DNA from: Mycobacteriales bacterium
GTDB taxonomy: Bacteria; Actinomycetota; Actinomycetes; BP-191
Reading direction: 5' to 3'
NCBI GenBank assembly: GCA_035714365.1
Contig: DASTMB010000041.1
Coordinates: forward strand, 49,569-113,568
DNA: 64,000 nucleotides
The position numbers and the translations under genes are program-made. The notes below the pieces were generated by a model. That model saw only the letters and a program-made list of their open reading frames with translations, ran no database searches and was not told the DNA's origin. Each line of letters opens with the position of its first letter. Position 1 is the first letter of the stretch. Below are positions 1-10,304 of the stretch, piece after piece.

Positions 1-1462
<1,462 letters not shown>

Positions 1463-1565
1463 CTACCGGGTGAACGCCGTTTCAGGGGCCGTTGCGGGCG
1501 GCTGAAAACGCGTGTGCCGCGCGAACGCCGAACCGGTGGACACCCCCACGCGGGGCGGCCGTGTC

Positions 1566-2042
1566 CTAGCCGTACGTGTCGCGCTCGCCGCGGCCGCCGC
1601 GCACGCGCCACTCGCCGGGCGCGCGGGCCCGCCCCGAGGAGGGGCCGTTGACCCGGACGGTGGTGACGACGGCGGCGCCGAGGTCGGCGTTGACCCGCTC
1701 CTGGATCTGCCGGGACATCAGCCGGAGCTGGGTCGCCCAGGCGGTCGACTCGGCGGCGAGGACCAGCTCGCCGTCGCGCAGCGACGTGGGCGTGCAGTGG
1801 TCGGCGACCTCCGGGCCGGCGATCTCCGGCCAGCGGGCGAGGACGGAGTGGACACGGGACTCGTTCTCCCAGCCGCGGGCGCGCAGGAACGCCTCGATCG
1901 CCGCGCCGAACGACTGCGGGTCGCCGCCGGTGCGCTTGCGGTCCGGCTTGGGGCGCGGCTCGGTGGCGCGGCGCCGCGCGCGGGCGCGGGCCTGCTCGAG
2001 CATCGCGCGGGCGAGGTCCGGCCCCGGCTGCTCATCGGACAC
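1566..2042 (-). CDS. dciA: DciA family protein (DUF721), DnaB helicase loader candidate
   Basis: A 158-residue DUF721/DciA protein. The first 45 residues are an Arg/Ala-rich basic segment. The conserved DUF721 core follows, with the [15 protein letters not shown] block and a [17 protein letters not shown] block near residues 70-110. DciA proteins recruit or load the replicative helicase in bacteria without DnaC; that role is family knowledge, not shown here. The start overlaps the 3' end of recF by 11 bases, so translation is probably coupled. Its place between recF and gyrB matches the unnamed gene of the same family in streptomycetes and mycobacteria. Confidence 0.9.
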   Translation of the reverse strand: MSDEQPGPDLARAMLEQARARARRRATEPRPKPDRKRTGGDPQSFGAAIEAFLRARGWENESRVHSVLARWPEIAGPEVADHCTPTSLRDGELVLAAESTAWATQLRLMSRQIQERVNADLGAAVVTTVRVNGPSSGRARAPGEWRVRGGRGERDTYG

Positions 2043-3153
2043 GGGTCACCTGCCCGGCGGCGACGTCGTAGCGCGCGCCCTGGAGCTCCTCCGGAACGTC
2101 GCCGAGCACGGCGGCCGTGATCAGCACCTGCTCGCGCGGCGCGACGAGCGCCGCGAGGCGGTCGCGGCGCGACGCGTCGAGCTCGGCGAACACGTCGTCG
2201 AGCACCAGCACCGGCTCGCCGCCGTCGGCGGTGAGCAGGTCGTGCGAGGCGATGCGCAGCGCGAGCGCGAGCGACCACGACTCGCCGTGGCTCGCGTACC
2301 CCTTGGCCGGCAGGTCGCCGATGGACAGCACCAGCTCGTCGCGGTGCGGGCCGACCAGGCTGATGCCGCGGTCCAGCTCCTGCTTGCGGATGTCCGACAG
2401 CGCGGCGAGCAACGCCGCCGACAGCAGGTCGCGGTCGGGCACCATCGGCGCGTCCGGGCCGAGCGAGGAGCGGTACTCCAGCCCGGTCGGCCCGCCGCCG
2501 CCGGAGAGCACGTCGTACGCCTTGTCCACCAGCGGCCGCAACGCCTCCACCGCCTCGATGCGCCCGGCCAGCAGCTCGGCGCCGTGCTGGGCGAGGTGCT
2601 CGTCCCACACGTCGAGGGTGCGGAAGTCGGCGCCGCCGCGGGCGATCGCGGCCGTCTTCAGCAGGGCGTTGCGCTGCTTGAGGACCCGGTCGTAGTCGGC
2701 CTTGACCCCGTGGTAGCGCGGCGCGCGCGCGACGAGGAGCTGGTCGAGGAAGTGCCGGCGGTCGTGCGGGTCGCCCTTCACCAGCGCCAGGTCCTCCGGC
2801 GCGAACAGCACCGTCCGCAACGCCCCCAGCACCTCGCGCGGGCGCGGCACCGGCGCGCGGTTGATCCGCGCGCGGTTGGCCTTGCCGGGCGTCAGCTCCA
2901 GCTCGACCAGCGTGGCGCGGCCCTCGCGCATGACCTCGCAGCGGACGACGGCGCGTTCGGCGCCGGCGCGGACCAGCGGCGCGTCGGTGGCGACGCGGTG
3001 GCTGCCAAGGGTGGCGACGTAGCCGATGGCCTCGACCAGGTTGGTCTTCCCCTGGCCGTTCGGGCCGATCAGCGTCGACGGCCCGCGGTCGAACGACAGC
3101 ACGACCTCCGGGTAGGAACGGAAGTCGGTCAGCCCGAGCCGGGAGACGAACAT
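2032..3153 (-). CDS. recF: DNA replication and repair protein RecF
   Basis: SMC-like ATPase of the RecFOR pathway that helps load RecA at gapped DNA. The 373 residues have a Walker A motif GPNGQGKTN at 30-38 following the family N-terminus LTDFRSY. There is an ABC signature region around [25 protein letters not shown], and a Walker [12 protein letters not shown] near the C-terminus. Length is normal. The ATG directly abuts the stop codon of gnd, with no spacer, and the 3' end overlaps dciA. recF is therefore inside the dnaN-gnd-recF-dciA transcription unit. Confidence 0.96.
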   Translation of the reverse strand: MFVSRLGLTDFRSYPEVVLSFDRGPSTLIGPNGQGKTNLVEAIGYVATLGSHRVATDAPLVRAGAERAVVRCEVMREGRATLVELELTPGKANRARINRAPVPRPREVLGALRTVLFAPEDLALVKGDPHDRRHFLDQLLVARAPRYHGVKADYDRVLKQRNALLKTAAIARGGADFRTLDVWDEHLAQHGAELLAGRIEAVEALRPLVDKAYDVLSGGGGPTGLEYRSSLGPDAPMVPDRDLLSAALLAALSDIRKQELDRGISLVGPHRDELVLSIGDLPAKGYASHGESWSLALALRIASHDLLTADGGEPVLVLDDVFAELDASRRDRLAALVAPREQVLITAAVLGDVPEELQGARYDVAAGQVTRVR

Positions 3154-4056
3154 CTACTCGGCGACGTCGCGCTTGGTCTCGCCGGTCTCCGGGAGGACGG
3201 CGTGGCCGCCGAACTGGTTGCGCAGCGTCGCGATGACCTTCATCGCGATCGACTCGTCCTGCCGCGACGCGAACCGCGCGAACAACGCCGCCGAGATGAC
3301 GTGCAGCGGCACCGCCGCGCGGACCGCCTCGTCGACGGTCCAGCGGCCCTCGCCGGAGTCCTCGGCGTAGCCGCGCACCTTGGTCAGCCCGGGATCGGTC
3401 TCCAGTGCGCGGACCATCAGGTCGAGCAGCCACGACCGGACGACCGAGCCGTACCGCCACGCGGCGACCGTGGCCGGCACGTCGATGCGCAGGTCGGCGG
3501 CCTCCATCAGCTCGTACCCCTCGGCGTAGGCCTGCATCAGGCCGTACTCGATGCCGTTGTGGACCATCTTCGTGAAGTGCCCTGCGCCGGGCTCGCCGGC
3601 GTGGACGAACCCGCCCTCCGGCGCCAGCGCGTCGAAGAACGGCCGCGCCGCGGCGACCGCCTCGTCGGTGCCGCCGACCATGAGGCAGAACCCCTCGGTC
3701 AGCCCCCACACGCCGCCGGAGACGCCGGCGTCGACGTAGCCGATGCCCCGCTCGGCGAACACCCGGCCGCGGGCGATCGAGTCGCGGAAGTTGGAGTTGC
3801 CGCCCTCGACCACGACGTCGCCCTCGGCGAGCAGGCTGAGCAGCTCGTCCAGCGTCGACTGCGTCGGCGCGCCGGCCGGCAGCATCACCCAGACCACGCG
3901 CGGCGCCGGCAGCGCCTCGACCAGCGCGGCGAGCGAGTCGACGTCACGGTGCTCGGGCGCCCGGTCGTAGCCGACGACGTCGAGCCCGTGCTCGCGGATC
4001 CGCTGCGTCATGCCCCAGCCCATGCGGCCGAGGCCGACCATCCCCAGCGCCGGCAT
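3154..4056 (-). CDS. gnd: 6-phosphogluconate dehydrogenase, short (300-residue) type
   Basis: Oxidative decarboxylation of 6-phosphogluconate to ribulose 5-phosphate in the pentose phosphate pathway. The Rossmann motif GLGRMGWGM is at residues 8-16, the substrate loop is GGNSNFRDS, and the catalytic region contains GAGHFTKMVHNGIEYG with the expected Lys and His-Asn. The protein has about 300 residues, the length of the compact, often NAD-preferring Gnd class, rather than the ~470-residue enterobacterial type. The ATG shares one base with the dnaN stop codon. A metabolic gene between dnaN and recF is a recurrent actinobacterial arrangement, so I do not treat it as an insertion. Confidence 0.95.
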   Translation of the reverse strand: MPALGMVGLGRMGWGMTQRIREHGLDVVGYDRAPEHRDVDSLAALVEALPAPRVVWVMLPAGAPTQSTLDELLSLLAEGDVVVEGGNSNFRDSIARGRVFAERGIGYVDAGVSGGVWGLTEGFCLMVGGTDEAVAAARPFFDALAPEGGFVHAGEPGAGHFTKMVHNGIEYGLMQAYAEGYELMEAADLRIDVPATVAAWRYGSVVRSWLLDLMVRALETDPGLTKVRGYAEDSGEGRWTVDEAVRAAVPLHVISAALFARFASRQDESIAMKVIATLRNQFGGHAVLPETGETKRDVAE

Positions 4057-5171
4057 CAGCCGGAGAGCCGGACCGGCATCAGGAGGTACCGGTAGTCCTC
4101 CGCGTCCTTGCCGGTGATGACCGCCGGCTTGACCGGGCCGTTGAACGACAGCTCGGCGAGGTCGGAGCCGATCGCGCCGAGGCCGTCGAGCAGGTACGTC
4201 GGGTTGAACGCGATCGTCATCGCCTCGCCCTCGTACGCCGCCTCGATCGACTCCGACGCCTGCGCCTCGTCGCCGGTGCCCGCGTCGAGCACGAGCTCGT
4301 CGGCGCCGAGCGTGAGGCGGATCGGCGTGTTGCGCTGCGCGACGAGCGAGACGCGCTTGACCGCGTCGACCAGCGCGCTGGTGGTGACCCGCGCGACCGA
4401 GCCGAAGTCGTTGGGGATGAGCGAGCGGTACTTCGGGAACTCGCCCTCGAGCAGCCGGGTCGTGGTGCGGCGGGTACCGCCGGAGAAGCCGGCCATGCCC
4501 TCGCCCTGGCTGCCGTTGCCGAGCGCGACCGCCACCTCGGCGCCGGTGGTGGCCAGCGTCTTGGCGGCGTCGTTGATGGTGCGGGCCGGGATGAGCGCGG
4601 TCACCGCCTCGGCGCCGGGCTCCGGCCGCCACTTCAGCTCGCGCACCGCCAGCCGGTAGCGGTCGGTGGCGGCGAGGGTGAGCGAGTCGCCGTCGATCTC
4701 GACGCGGATGCCGGTGAGCACCGGCAGCGTGTCGTCGCGCCCGGCGGCCACGAACACCTGGCCCACCGCGGCCGCGAACGCGTCGCTGGCGATGGTGCCC
4801 GCCGCCGGCGGCATGTCCGGCAGCGACGGGTAGTCCTCGACCGGCATCGTCGGCAGCGTGAACCGCGCGGTGCCGCAGGTCAGCACCGCCCGCGCGCCGT
4901 CGGTCTGGAGGCTCACCGGGGCGACCGGCAGCGACTTGGTGATCTCCGACAGCAGGCGGCCGAGCACCACGACGGTGCCGGCCTCCTCCGCCTGGACCTC
5001 CAGCGTCGCCTGCGCGGACACCTCGTAGTCGAAGCCGGAGAGCGTCAGCTCGTGGCCGCGCACCTCCAGCCGCAGGCCGGACAGGACCGGGACCGCCGGG
5101 CGGGCCGGCAGGGACCGCGCGGTCCAGGCCACCGCCTCCGCGAAGTCGTCGCGCTCGACTCGGAACCTCAC
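4056..5171 (-). CDS. dnaN: DNA polymerase III beta subunit (sliding clamp)
   Basis: Ring-shaped processivity clamp of DNA polymerase III. It has 371 residues and the three-domain pattern of the family, opening MRFRVERDDFAEAVAW. The central domain carries TDRYRLAVRELKW and the C-terminus ends with YLLMPVRLSG, the conserved peptide-binding edge. Translation starts at a GTG with GAGGG about 9 bases upstream. It lies 256 bases downstream of dnaA on the same strand and overlaps gnd by one base. Confidence 0.97.
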   Translation of the reverse strand: MRFRVERDDFAEAVAWTARSLPARPAVPVLSGLRLEVRGHELTLSGFDYEVSAQATLEVQAEEAGTVVVLGRLLSEITKSLPVAPVSLQTDGARAVLTCGTARFTLPTMPVEDYPSLPDMPPAAGTIASDAFAAAVGQVFVAAGRDDTLPVLTGIRVEIDGDSLTLAATDRYRLAVRELKWRPEPGAEAVTALIPARTINDAAKTLATTGAEVAVALGNGSQGEGMAGFSGGTRRTTTRLLEGEFPKYRSLIPNDFGSVARVTTSALVDAVKRVSLVAQRNTPIRLTLGADELVLDAGTGDEAQASESIEAAYEGEAMTIAFNPTYLLDGLGAIGSDLAELSFNGPVKPAVITGKDAEDYRYLLMPVRLSG

Positions 5172-5427
5172 TGCGTACCGCCCTCTCGGTCCTGTGGGGT
5201 GTGCCTAATAGTTCTTGTGTAGTTCAGAGGAGAGACATTGTCGTCTCCGTAGGGAGCCACCATCTGGGGACGAACGACGTTTCCGCAGGTCAGCCGGGTC
5301 GAGTCGTTCCTCCGCGACTGTGGACGGAGGCTGTGCGCATCCGCAGCCGACCGCGTCGTCCGCAGCCGTCCCCAGCCACGGCGCGTTGTGCCGAGGCCGG
5401 TCCACACCGTTGTCCCCAGGGTGTGCG
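5172..5427. other. dnaA-dnaN spacer, oriC candidate
   Basis: The 256-base spacer between dnaA and dnaN is where oriC lies in streptomycetes and mycobacteria. Box-like sequences are few: TGTGGACGG at 5319-5327, CGGTCCACA at 5398-5406 and TTGTCCCCA at 5410-5418. There is no perfect TTGTCCACA. The segment around 5205-5245 (CCTAATAGTTCTTGTGTAG and following bases) is markedly A/T-richer than its surroundings and could be the unwinding element and the dnaN promoter. The low number of boxes makes this weaker than the usual actinobacterial origin; the dnaA-rpmH spacer must be considered with it. Confidence 0.5.
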
Positions 5428-6819
5428 TCACGTCTGGCGCGCCCGGACCTTGATCCGGTTGGTCAGCTCCGACACCTGGTTGTAGATCGCGCGGCGCTCC
5501 GCCATGAGCGAACGGATCTTCCGGTCGGCGTGCATGACCGTGGTGTGGTCGCGGCCGCCGAACGCCTGGCCGATCTTCGGCAGCGACAGGTCGGTGAGCT
5601 CGCGGCAGAGGTACATGGCGATCTGCCGGGCGGTGACGAGGACCCGGCTGCGGGAGGAGCCGCAGAGGTCCTCCATGGACAGCCCGAAGTACGCCGCCGT
5701 CGCCGCCATGATCGTCGCCGCGGTGATCTCCGGGCCGCCGTGGTCGGGGATGAGGTCCTTGAGCACCACCTCGGCGAGCGAGAGGTCGACGAGCTGGCGG
5801 TTCAGGCTGGCGAACGCCGTCACCCGGATCAGCGCGCCCTCGAGCTCGCGGATGTTGCTCTGGATCTTGCTGGCGATGTACTCCAGCACCTCCGGCGGGG
5901 CGTTGAGCCGCTCGGCGGCCGCCTTCTTGCGGAGGATCGCGATGCGGGTCTCCAGCTCGGGCGGCTGGACGTCGGTGATCAGGCCCCACTCGAACCGGTT
6001 GCGCAGCCGGTCCTCCAGCGTGGAGAGCTGCTTCGGCGGGCGGTCGGAGCTGATGACGATCTGCTTGTTCGCGTTGTGCAGCGTGTTGAACGTGTGGAAG
6101 AACTCCTCCTGCGTCCGCTCCTTGTTCTCCAGGAACTGGATGTCGTCGACCAGGAGGACGTCGACGTCGCGGTAGCGCCGCTGGAACGCGCCGGCCTTGT
6201 CGTCGCGGATCGAGTTGATGAAGTCGTTGGTGAACTCCTCGGAGCTCACGTACCGCACCCGGCCCGCCGTCGACAGGCTCAGCGCGTAGTGGCCGATCGC
6301 GTGCAGCAGGTGCGTCTTGCCGAGGCCGGACTCGCCGTAGACGAACAGCGGGTTGTACGCCTTGGCAGGCGCCTCGGCGACCGCGACCGCCGCCGCGTGG
6401 GCGAACCGGTTGGACGAGCCGATGACGAACGTCTCGAACGTGTACTTCGGGTTCAGCCGCGGCGGCTCGCTGGGGGTCTTCGGCGCCGGCGGCGTCTCGC
6501 GCACGACCGGCGGCTCGACCGGCTCCGGCTCGGCCGGCTCCGCTTCCTCCCCGTCCTTGCGCGGCTCGACGGTCACCGCCACCCGGATCGGCCGGCCGAA
6601 CTGGCCGGACAGCAGCTCGGCGATGAGCGGCCGGTACCGCGTGTCCAGCAGCTCCTTGGTGAACTCGTTCGGCGCGGCGAGCAGCGCGGTGTCCTCGACC
6701 AGTCCGACGGGGCGGGTCTGCTGGATCCAGGCGCGGTTCTGCGGGCTGAGCCCGCCCTCGCCGAGCGAGTCGACCGAGCGTTCCCACACGGTGGCGAGGT
6801 CGAGGGTGTCCTCGGGCAC
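5428..6819 (-). CDS. dnaA: Chromosomal replication initiator DnaA
   Basis: AAA+ initiator that binds DnaA boxes and unwinds oriC. With the GTG at 6819 the protein has 463 residues. Domain I covers about 1-80, and a Pro/Glu-rich linker (domain II) covers 85-122. The ATPase domain from 125 has Walker [10 protein letters not shown] at 162-170 and Walker [11 protein letters not shown]. The C-terminal domain IV ends with the DnaA signature [15 protein letters not shown]. The reading frame stays open far upstream, but only from 6819 (or an in-frame GTG at 6834) does it look like DnaA domain I. AAGG lies 8 bases before the 6819 GTG. Confidence 0.96.
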   Translation of the reverse strand: MPEDTLDLATVWERSVDSLGEGGLSPQNRAWIQQTRPVGLVEDTALLAAPNEFTKELLDTRYRPLIAELLSGQFGRPIRVAVTVEPRKDGEEAEPAEPEPVEPPVVRETPPAPKTPSEPPRLNPKYTFETFVIGSSNRFAHAAAVAVAEAPAKAYNPLFVYGESGLGKTHLLHAIGHYALSLSTAGRVRYVSSEEFTNDFINSIRDDKAGAFQRRYRDVDVLLVDDIQFLENKERTQEEFFHTFNTLHNANKQIVISSDRPPKQLSTLEDRLRNRFEWGLITDVQPPELETRIAILRKKAAAERLNAPPEVLEYIASKIQSNIRELEGALIRVTAFASLNRQLVDLSLAEVVLKDLIPDHGGPEITAATIMAATAAYFGLSMEDLCGSSRSRVLVTARQIAMYLCRELTDLSLPKIGQAFGGRDHTTVMHADRKIRSLMAERRAIYNQVSELTNRIKVRARQT

Positions 6820-7110
6820 GGTTCCTGCCTTCACTTCCCCCGGGGGAGCCTGCGACGGGCTTGTCGCGGGCGGGTCAGGGCCACTGGTCCCTCCGTCGTC
6901 CACACCGTCGTCCACATCCTGTGCACGAACGGGTGCGGCGGCGGCGGCACGTTCCCGGGCGGACCGGGACGAACCGGGACGTCGCGCTGGGTGCGCCCGG
7001 GACTGCTCGTTGTCACGACCAGGTCTCGGAACCGGGGCCGCCGAACGGACCCGGCGCGGGCACCGCGTCCGGGGACCGGACGAGCGGCGGGGGAAGCCGG
7101 CGCCGGGGGA

Positions 7111-7139
7111 ACATAACAGCGGCCGAAGCCTGTGGACAA
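7111..7139 (-). promoter_or_regulatory. Predicted dnaA promoter overlapping a DnaA box
   Basis: On the minus strand TTGTCC, 17 bases, then TTATGT resembles a -35/-10 pair reading towards dnaA. The -35 element is the first six bases of the perfect box TTGTCCACA, so DnaA bound there would block its own promoter. That is inferred from sequence only; the start codon lies about 290 bases downstream. Confidence 0.45.
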
Positions 7140-7227
7140 GGGGTTCTCCACAGGTCGCGCGGTGCGTCTCCGCTGGCGTAGGGTGACGTCGATCTCCCTG
7201 CCGTACGGCGTGTCGCGAGGGCTGTGT

Positions 7228-7256
7228 TTGACCCTCCCGGGCAGCGTCCGTATCGT
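7228..7256 (+). promoter_or_regulatory. Predicted rpmH promoter
   Basis: TTGACC and TATCGT are separated by 17 bases and sit 65 bases upstream of the rpmH start codon. Both hexamers fit the principal actinobacterial sigma factor. This is the best promoter for the rpmH-rnpA-yidD-yidC-khpB-rsmG-parA-parB run. Confidence 0.6.
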
Positions 7257-7320
7257 AGGGAGGTCTGTGCGCGCGCCGACTCCGGCTGCGCCACCCCCTG
7301 AACCGTCGTGGAGCCCTCCC

Positions 7321-7458
7321 GTGAGCAAGCGCACGTTCCAGCCGAACAACCGCCGCCGCGCCAAGACGCACGGCTTCCGGCTGCGCATGCGCACCCGGGC
7401 CGGCCGCGCCATCCTCGCCGCCCGGCGCGCCAAGGGCCGCCGCGAGCTGTCGGCCTGA
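7321..7458 (+). CDS. rpmH: 50S ribosomal protein L34
   Basis: A 45-residue, very basic protein of the large ribosomal subunit. The sequence from [19 protein letters not shown] through [19 protein letters not shown] is the L34 signature across its full length. Translation starts at a GTG. It is the first gene of the right-hand arm and lies 8 bases before rnpA, the conserved rpmH-rnpA pair next to dnaA. Confidence 0.98.
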   Translation: MSKRTFQPNNRRRAKTHGFRLRMRTRAGRAILAARRAKGRRELSA

Positions 7459-7466
7459 CCCGGCGC

Positions 7467-7805
7467 GTGCTACCCGCCGCCGCCCGGCTGCGGCGCCGCG
7501 AGGAGTTCACCGACGTCGTCCGCCGCGGCCGCCGTGCCTCCCGCGGGCCGCTGACCTGCCACCTCGCCCCCGGCGACGCCACGCCCTGCCCGCAGGTGGG
7601 GTTCGTCATCGGCAAGGTCGTCGGCCCCGCCGTCGTCCGCAACCGGCTCCGCCGCCGGCTCCGCCACCTGCTCCGCGCCCGCCTCGCCACGCTGCCCCCC
7701 GGCACCCGGCTGGTGGTGCGCGCCCGGCCCGGTGCCGGCGAGCTGGACAGCGCCGCGCTCGGCTCGCTGCTCGACGCCGCCCTCGCCAAGCTGGCGGCCG
7801 CGTGA
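7467..7805 (+). CDS. rnpA: Ribonuclease P protein component
   Basis: Protein subunit of RNase P, which trims the 5' leader of tRNA precursors. The 112 residues contain the RnpA motif [17 protein letters not shown] at the N-terminus and the RNA-binding signature [16 protein letters not shown] in the middle. The GTG at 7467 follows the rpmH stop by 8 bases. The last four bases overlap the start of yidD (GTGA), indicating coupled translation. Confidence 0.95.
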   Translation: MLPAAARLRRREEFTDVVRRGRRASRGPLTCHLAPGDATPCPQVGFVIGKVVGPAVVRNRLRRRLRHLLRARLATLPPGTRLVVRARPGAGELDSAALGSLLDAALAKLAAA

Positions 7806-8050
7806 CCGCGCTGCTGCTGCTCCTGGTCCGCGGCTACCGGCGGTTCGTCAGCCCGCTGCTGCGGCCGCGCTGCCGGTTCCACCCCTCGTGCAGCGCGTAC
7901 GCCGAGGAGGCGCTGCGCACCCACGGCGCGTACGGCGCCTGGCTCGCCGTCCGCCGCCTCGGCCGCTGCCACCCGTTCCACCCCGGCGGGTACGACCCCG
8001 TTCCGGACGTCCCCGCGGGCGCCCCCCGCCGAGCAGGAGCCGCCCCGTGA
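7802..8050 (+). CDS. yidD: Membrane protein insertion efficiency factor YidD
   Basis: An 82-residue protein of the YidD family, a small amphipathic helper in YidC-dependent membrane insertion. It shows the family core [26 protein letters not shown] and the C-terminal [13 protein letters not shown] with the conserved Cys and His residues. The GTG start overlaps the rnpA stop and the stop overlaps the yidC GTG, so rnpA, yidD and yidC form a translationally coupled string. Confidence 0.95.
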   Translation: MTALLLLLVRGYRRFVSPLLRPRCRFHPSCSAYAEEALRTHGAYGAWLAVRRLGRCHPFHPGGYDPVPDVPAGAPRRAGAAP

Positions 8051-9099
8051 GTGCCGCCTTCCACGCGTTGTTCGGGCTGATCGCGCAGGCGATCGTCAAG
8101 CTGCACGACTACGTCACCGGCCCGGTGTTCGGCAAGGACAGCGGCCTGTCCTGGGCGCTGGCGATCGTGCTGCTCACCGTGCTCGTGCGCGGGTTGATGT
8201 ACCCGCTGTTCGTCAAGCAGATCAAGACGCAGCGGACCATGGCGGCGTTGCAGCCGAAGATGGCCGAGCTCAAGGCGAAGCACAAGAGCGACAAGGAGAC
8301 GCTCAACGCCGAGATGATGAAGCTCTACAAGGAGCACAACGCCAACCCGTTCGCGGGCTGCCTGCCGATGCTCCTCCAGATGCCGATCTTCATCGCGTTG
8401 TTCCAGGTGCTCAAGCAGCTCGAGCCGCAGCTCAAGGACGAGGTGTACGCGTTCCCCGAGAAGTTCGGCCTCACCGTCGAGACGGCCCGCAGCCTCGGCC
8501 GCGCCAAGATCTTCGGCGCGCCGATCGGCGCCGGCTTCAGCTCCCCGGCCAAGCTGCTCGCGTTCCTCGACGCCACCGCCACGCCGGTCAAGGTCGTCGC
8601 GATCGTGCTCATCGTCGCTATGAGCGTCACGACCTTCCTCACCAGCAAGCAGATGATGGGCAACAACTCCGCGGCCACCGCCGACCCGGCCCAGCAGACG
8701 CAGCAGAAGATCCTGCTCTACGTCATGCCGGCGTTCCTGGCGCTGTTCGGCTTCAAGGTCGCGATCGGCGTGCTCATCTACTGGACCACCACGAACGTGT
8801 TCAGCCTGGTGCAGCAGGCCGTCGTCATGCGCCACCTCGGCCCGGTCGGCGCGCCGCCCAAGGGCGGCGCCGCCCCGGCCAAGTCGCGCCCGCTCGCCGA
8901 CGGCGGCGGCAAGGCCGCCGGCAAGCGCGCCGCGACCACCAAGCCCGCCGCCGCCGGGGCCACGACCGGCTCCGGCACCCCCGCCGCCACCCCCGCCGAG
9001 GGCGCGCCCGCCGCGCGACCCGGCGGCGCCGCGGCCCGCCGACCGAACAACCGCAACACCAAGCGAGGAAAGGGGCAGCGCCGTGGTGGACGACGCTGA
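8047..9099 (+). CDS. yidC: Membrane protein insertase YidC
   Basis: Inserts and folds membrane proteins with or without SecYEG. The 350 residues start in the cytoplasmic/first membrane segment typical of Gram-positive YidC, without the large periplasmic domain. Membrane spans are near residues 35-55 ([20 protein letters not shown], with the conserved groove Arg), 110-125 ([18 protein letters not shown]), 175-195 and 220-245. The tail from about 255 is Ala/Lys/Arg-rich and ends in a strongly basic segment that probably contacts ribosomes. The GTG overlaps yidD; the 3' end overlaps khpB by 17 bases. Confidence 0.95.
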   Translation: MSAAFHALFGLIAQAIVKLHDYVTGPVFGKDSGLSWALAIVLLTVLVRGLMYPLFVKQIKTQRTMAALQPKMAELKAKHKSDKETLNAEMMKLYKEHNANPFAGCLPMLLQMPIFIALFQVLKQLEPQLKDEVYAFPEKFGLTVETARSLGRAKIFGAPIGAGFSSPAKLLAFLDATATPVKVVAIVLIVAMSVTTFLTSKQMMGNNSAATADPAQQTQQKILLYVMPAFLALFGFKVAIGVLIYWTTTNVFSLVQQAVVMRHLGPVGAPPKGGAAPAKSRPLADGGGKAAGKRAATTKPAAAGATTGSGTPAATPAEGAPAARPGGAAARRPNNRNTKRGKGQRRGGRR

Positions 9100-9643
9100 G
9101 GCGACGATCGAGGCACCCGAGGGCGCCGAGACCGTCGCGGAGAGTGCCGGCGCGGCCGGCGGCACCGCCGGGGGCGACGACGCGCTGAGCGCGCTGGAGC
9201 ACGAGGGCGAGGTCGCCGCCGACTACCTCGAGGCGCTGCTCGACATCCTCGACATGGACGGCGACCTGGAGCTCGACATCGAGGGCGAGCGCGCCTCCGT
9301 CGCGATCGTCGGCGACGGGCTGGACGACCTGGTCGGGCAGCGCGGCGTCACGCTGGAGGCGTTGCAGGAGCTGACCCGGCTCGCCGTCCTCCAGGAGACC
9401 GGGCAGCGGTCCCGGCTCATGCTCGACATCGGCGGGTACCGCGCCCGGCGCCGCACCGAGCTGGTCGCGCTCGCCAAGGCCGCCGGCGAGCGGGTCGCCG
9501 GCAACGGCCAGGACGAGCGCCTCGCGCCCATGACGCCGTTCGAGCGGAAGGTCGTGCACGACACGATCGCCGGCATCGACGGCGTGATCAGCGAGTCCGA
9601 GGGCGAGGAGCCCCAGCGCCGGGTGGTCGTCCGCCCTGCCTGA
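9083..9643 (+). CDS. khpB: KH and R3H domain RNA-binding protein KhpB (Jag)
   Basis: RNA-binding protein of the Jag/EloR/KhpB family. The first ~45 residues are acidic and Ala-rich. A type II KH domain follows (about 55-120, VGQRGVTLEALQELTRLAV), then an R3H domain (about 125-180, LAPMTPFERKVVHDTIAG). The N-terminal Jag domain of firmicute proteins is absent, as in other actinobacteria. The start is one of two consecutive GTG codons at 9083 and 9086, inside the end of yidC. The family has been linked to cell elongation control and small-RNA binding in other species. Confidence 0.92.
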   Translation: MVDDAEATIEAPEGAETVAESAGAAGGTAGGDDALSALEHEGEVAADYLEALLDILDMDGDLELDIEGERASVAIVGDGLDDLVGQRGVTLEALQELTRLAVLQETGQRSRLMLDIGGYRARRRTELVALAKAAGERVAGNGQDERLAPMTPFERKVVHDTIAGIDGVISESEGEEPQRRVVVRPA

Positions 9644-9647
9644 GCCC

Positions 9648-10304
9648 GTGCCCGACCTCCCGACGGCCCCGCCGGTCCCCGACCGCGCGGGGTCGTCGGC
9701 GTTCGGCGACCTGCTCCCCCTCGCCGTGCGGTACGCCGCCTGGCTGGCCGGCGCCGGCGTCGAACGCGGCCTGCTCGGCCCGCGCGAGACGCCCCGGCTG
9801 TGGGACCGGCACCTGCTCAACTCGGCCGCCGTGGCGGCGTTGCTCTCCCCCGGCGAGACCGCGATCGACGTCGGCAGCGGCGCCGGGCTGCCCGGCATCC
9901 CGCTCGCGCTGGCCCGGCCGGACTGCGCGTTCGTGCTGCTGGAGCCGCTGGCCCGGCGGGCGGCGTTCCTCGACGAGGTGGTCGCCGACCTGGGGCTCGG
10001 CCCCCGGGTGCGGGTGCTGCGGGCGCGGGCGGAGGAGGCGGCGCGGCTGCCCGATCGGTACGACGTGGCCGTCGCCCGGGCGGTCGCGCCGCTGGACCGG
10101 CTCGCCGGGTGGTGCCTGCCGCTGCTGCGGCCGGGCGGGCGGCTGCTCGCGCTCAAGGGGGAACGTGCCGAGGCCGAGGTCGCTGGTGCCCCCGGCCTGC
10201 GCGCGCGGGTCGAGCGGGTGGGCCACGCGCTGGTGGACCCACCGGCTACTGTCGTCGTTGTCGAACGCCCCCGCCCCGGGGGGCGCCGGAAGGAGTCGCG
10301 GTGA
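9648..10304 (+). CDS. rsmG: 16S rRNA (guanine-N7) methyltransferase RsmG
   Basis: SAM-dependent enzyme that methylates N7 of the 530-loop guanosine (E. coli G527) of 16S rRNA. The 218 residues contain the SAM-binding motif IDVGSGAGLPGIPLAL (about 74-89). Family blocks WDRHLLNS upstream and VAVARAVAPL downstream are present. Loss of this gene in other bacteria gives low-level streptomycin resistance. It starts with GTG four bases after khpB and overlaps the parA GTG. Confidence 0.96.
   Translation: MPDLPTAPPVPDRAGSSAFGDLLPLAVRYAAWLAGAGVERGLLGPRETPRLWDRHLLNSAAVAALLSPGETAIDVGSGAGLPGIPLALARPDCAFVLLEPLARRAAFLDEVVADLGLGPRVRVLRARAEEAARLPDRYDVAVARAVAPLDRLAGWCLPLLRPGGRLLALKGERAEAEVAGAPGLRARVERVGHALVDPPATVVVVERPRPGGRRKESR

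Larger units (their letters stand above)
6820..7320. promoter_or_regulatory. dnaA-rpmH intergenic region with DnaA boxes
   Basis: A 500-base non-coding spacer between divergent dnaA and rpmH. DnaA-box-like sites are TCGTCCACA at 6896-6904 and 6908-6916, a perfect TGTGGACAA (reverse of TTGTCCACA) at 7131-7139, and TTCTCCACA at 7144-7152. The pairs at 6896/6908 and 7131/7144 are spaced 12-13 bases apart. The region also holds the predicted dnaA and rpmH promoters. It has more and better boxes than the dnaA-dnaN spacer, so it may form one half of a bipartite origin. Confidence 0.6.

Noticed and set aside
3154..4056. gnd between dnaN and recF as a horizontally acquired insertion
   Set aside because: The same order is found in other actinobacteria, base composition matches the neighbours and junctions are tight.
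1576..4095. Long plus-strand open frame of 839 codons
   Set aside because: It is antisense to dciA, recF and gnd, has the Arg/Gly/His-rich composition of a GC-rich shadow frame and shows no domain.
6820..7371. N-terminal extension of dnaA to 647 residues
   Set aside because: The extra 184 residues are Arg/Pro-rich noise covering the DnaA boxes and promoters; the conserved domain I starts only after 6819.
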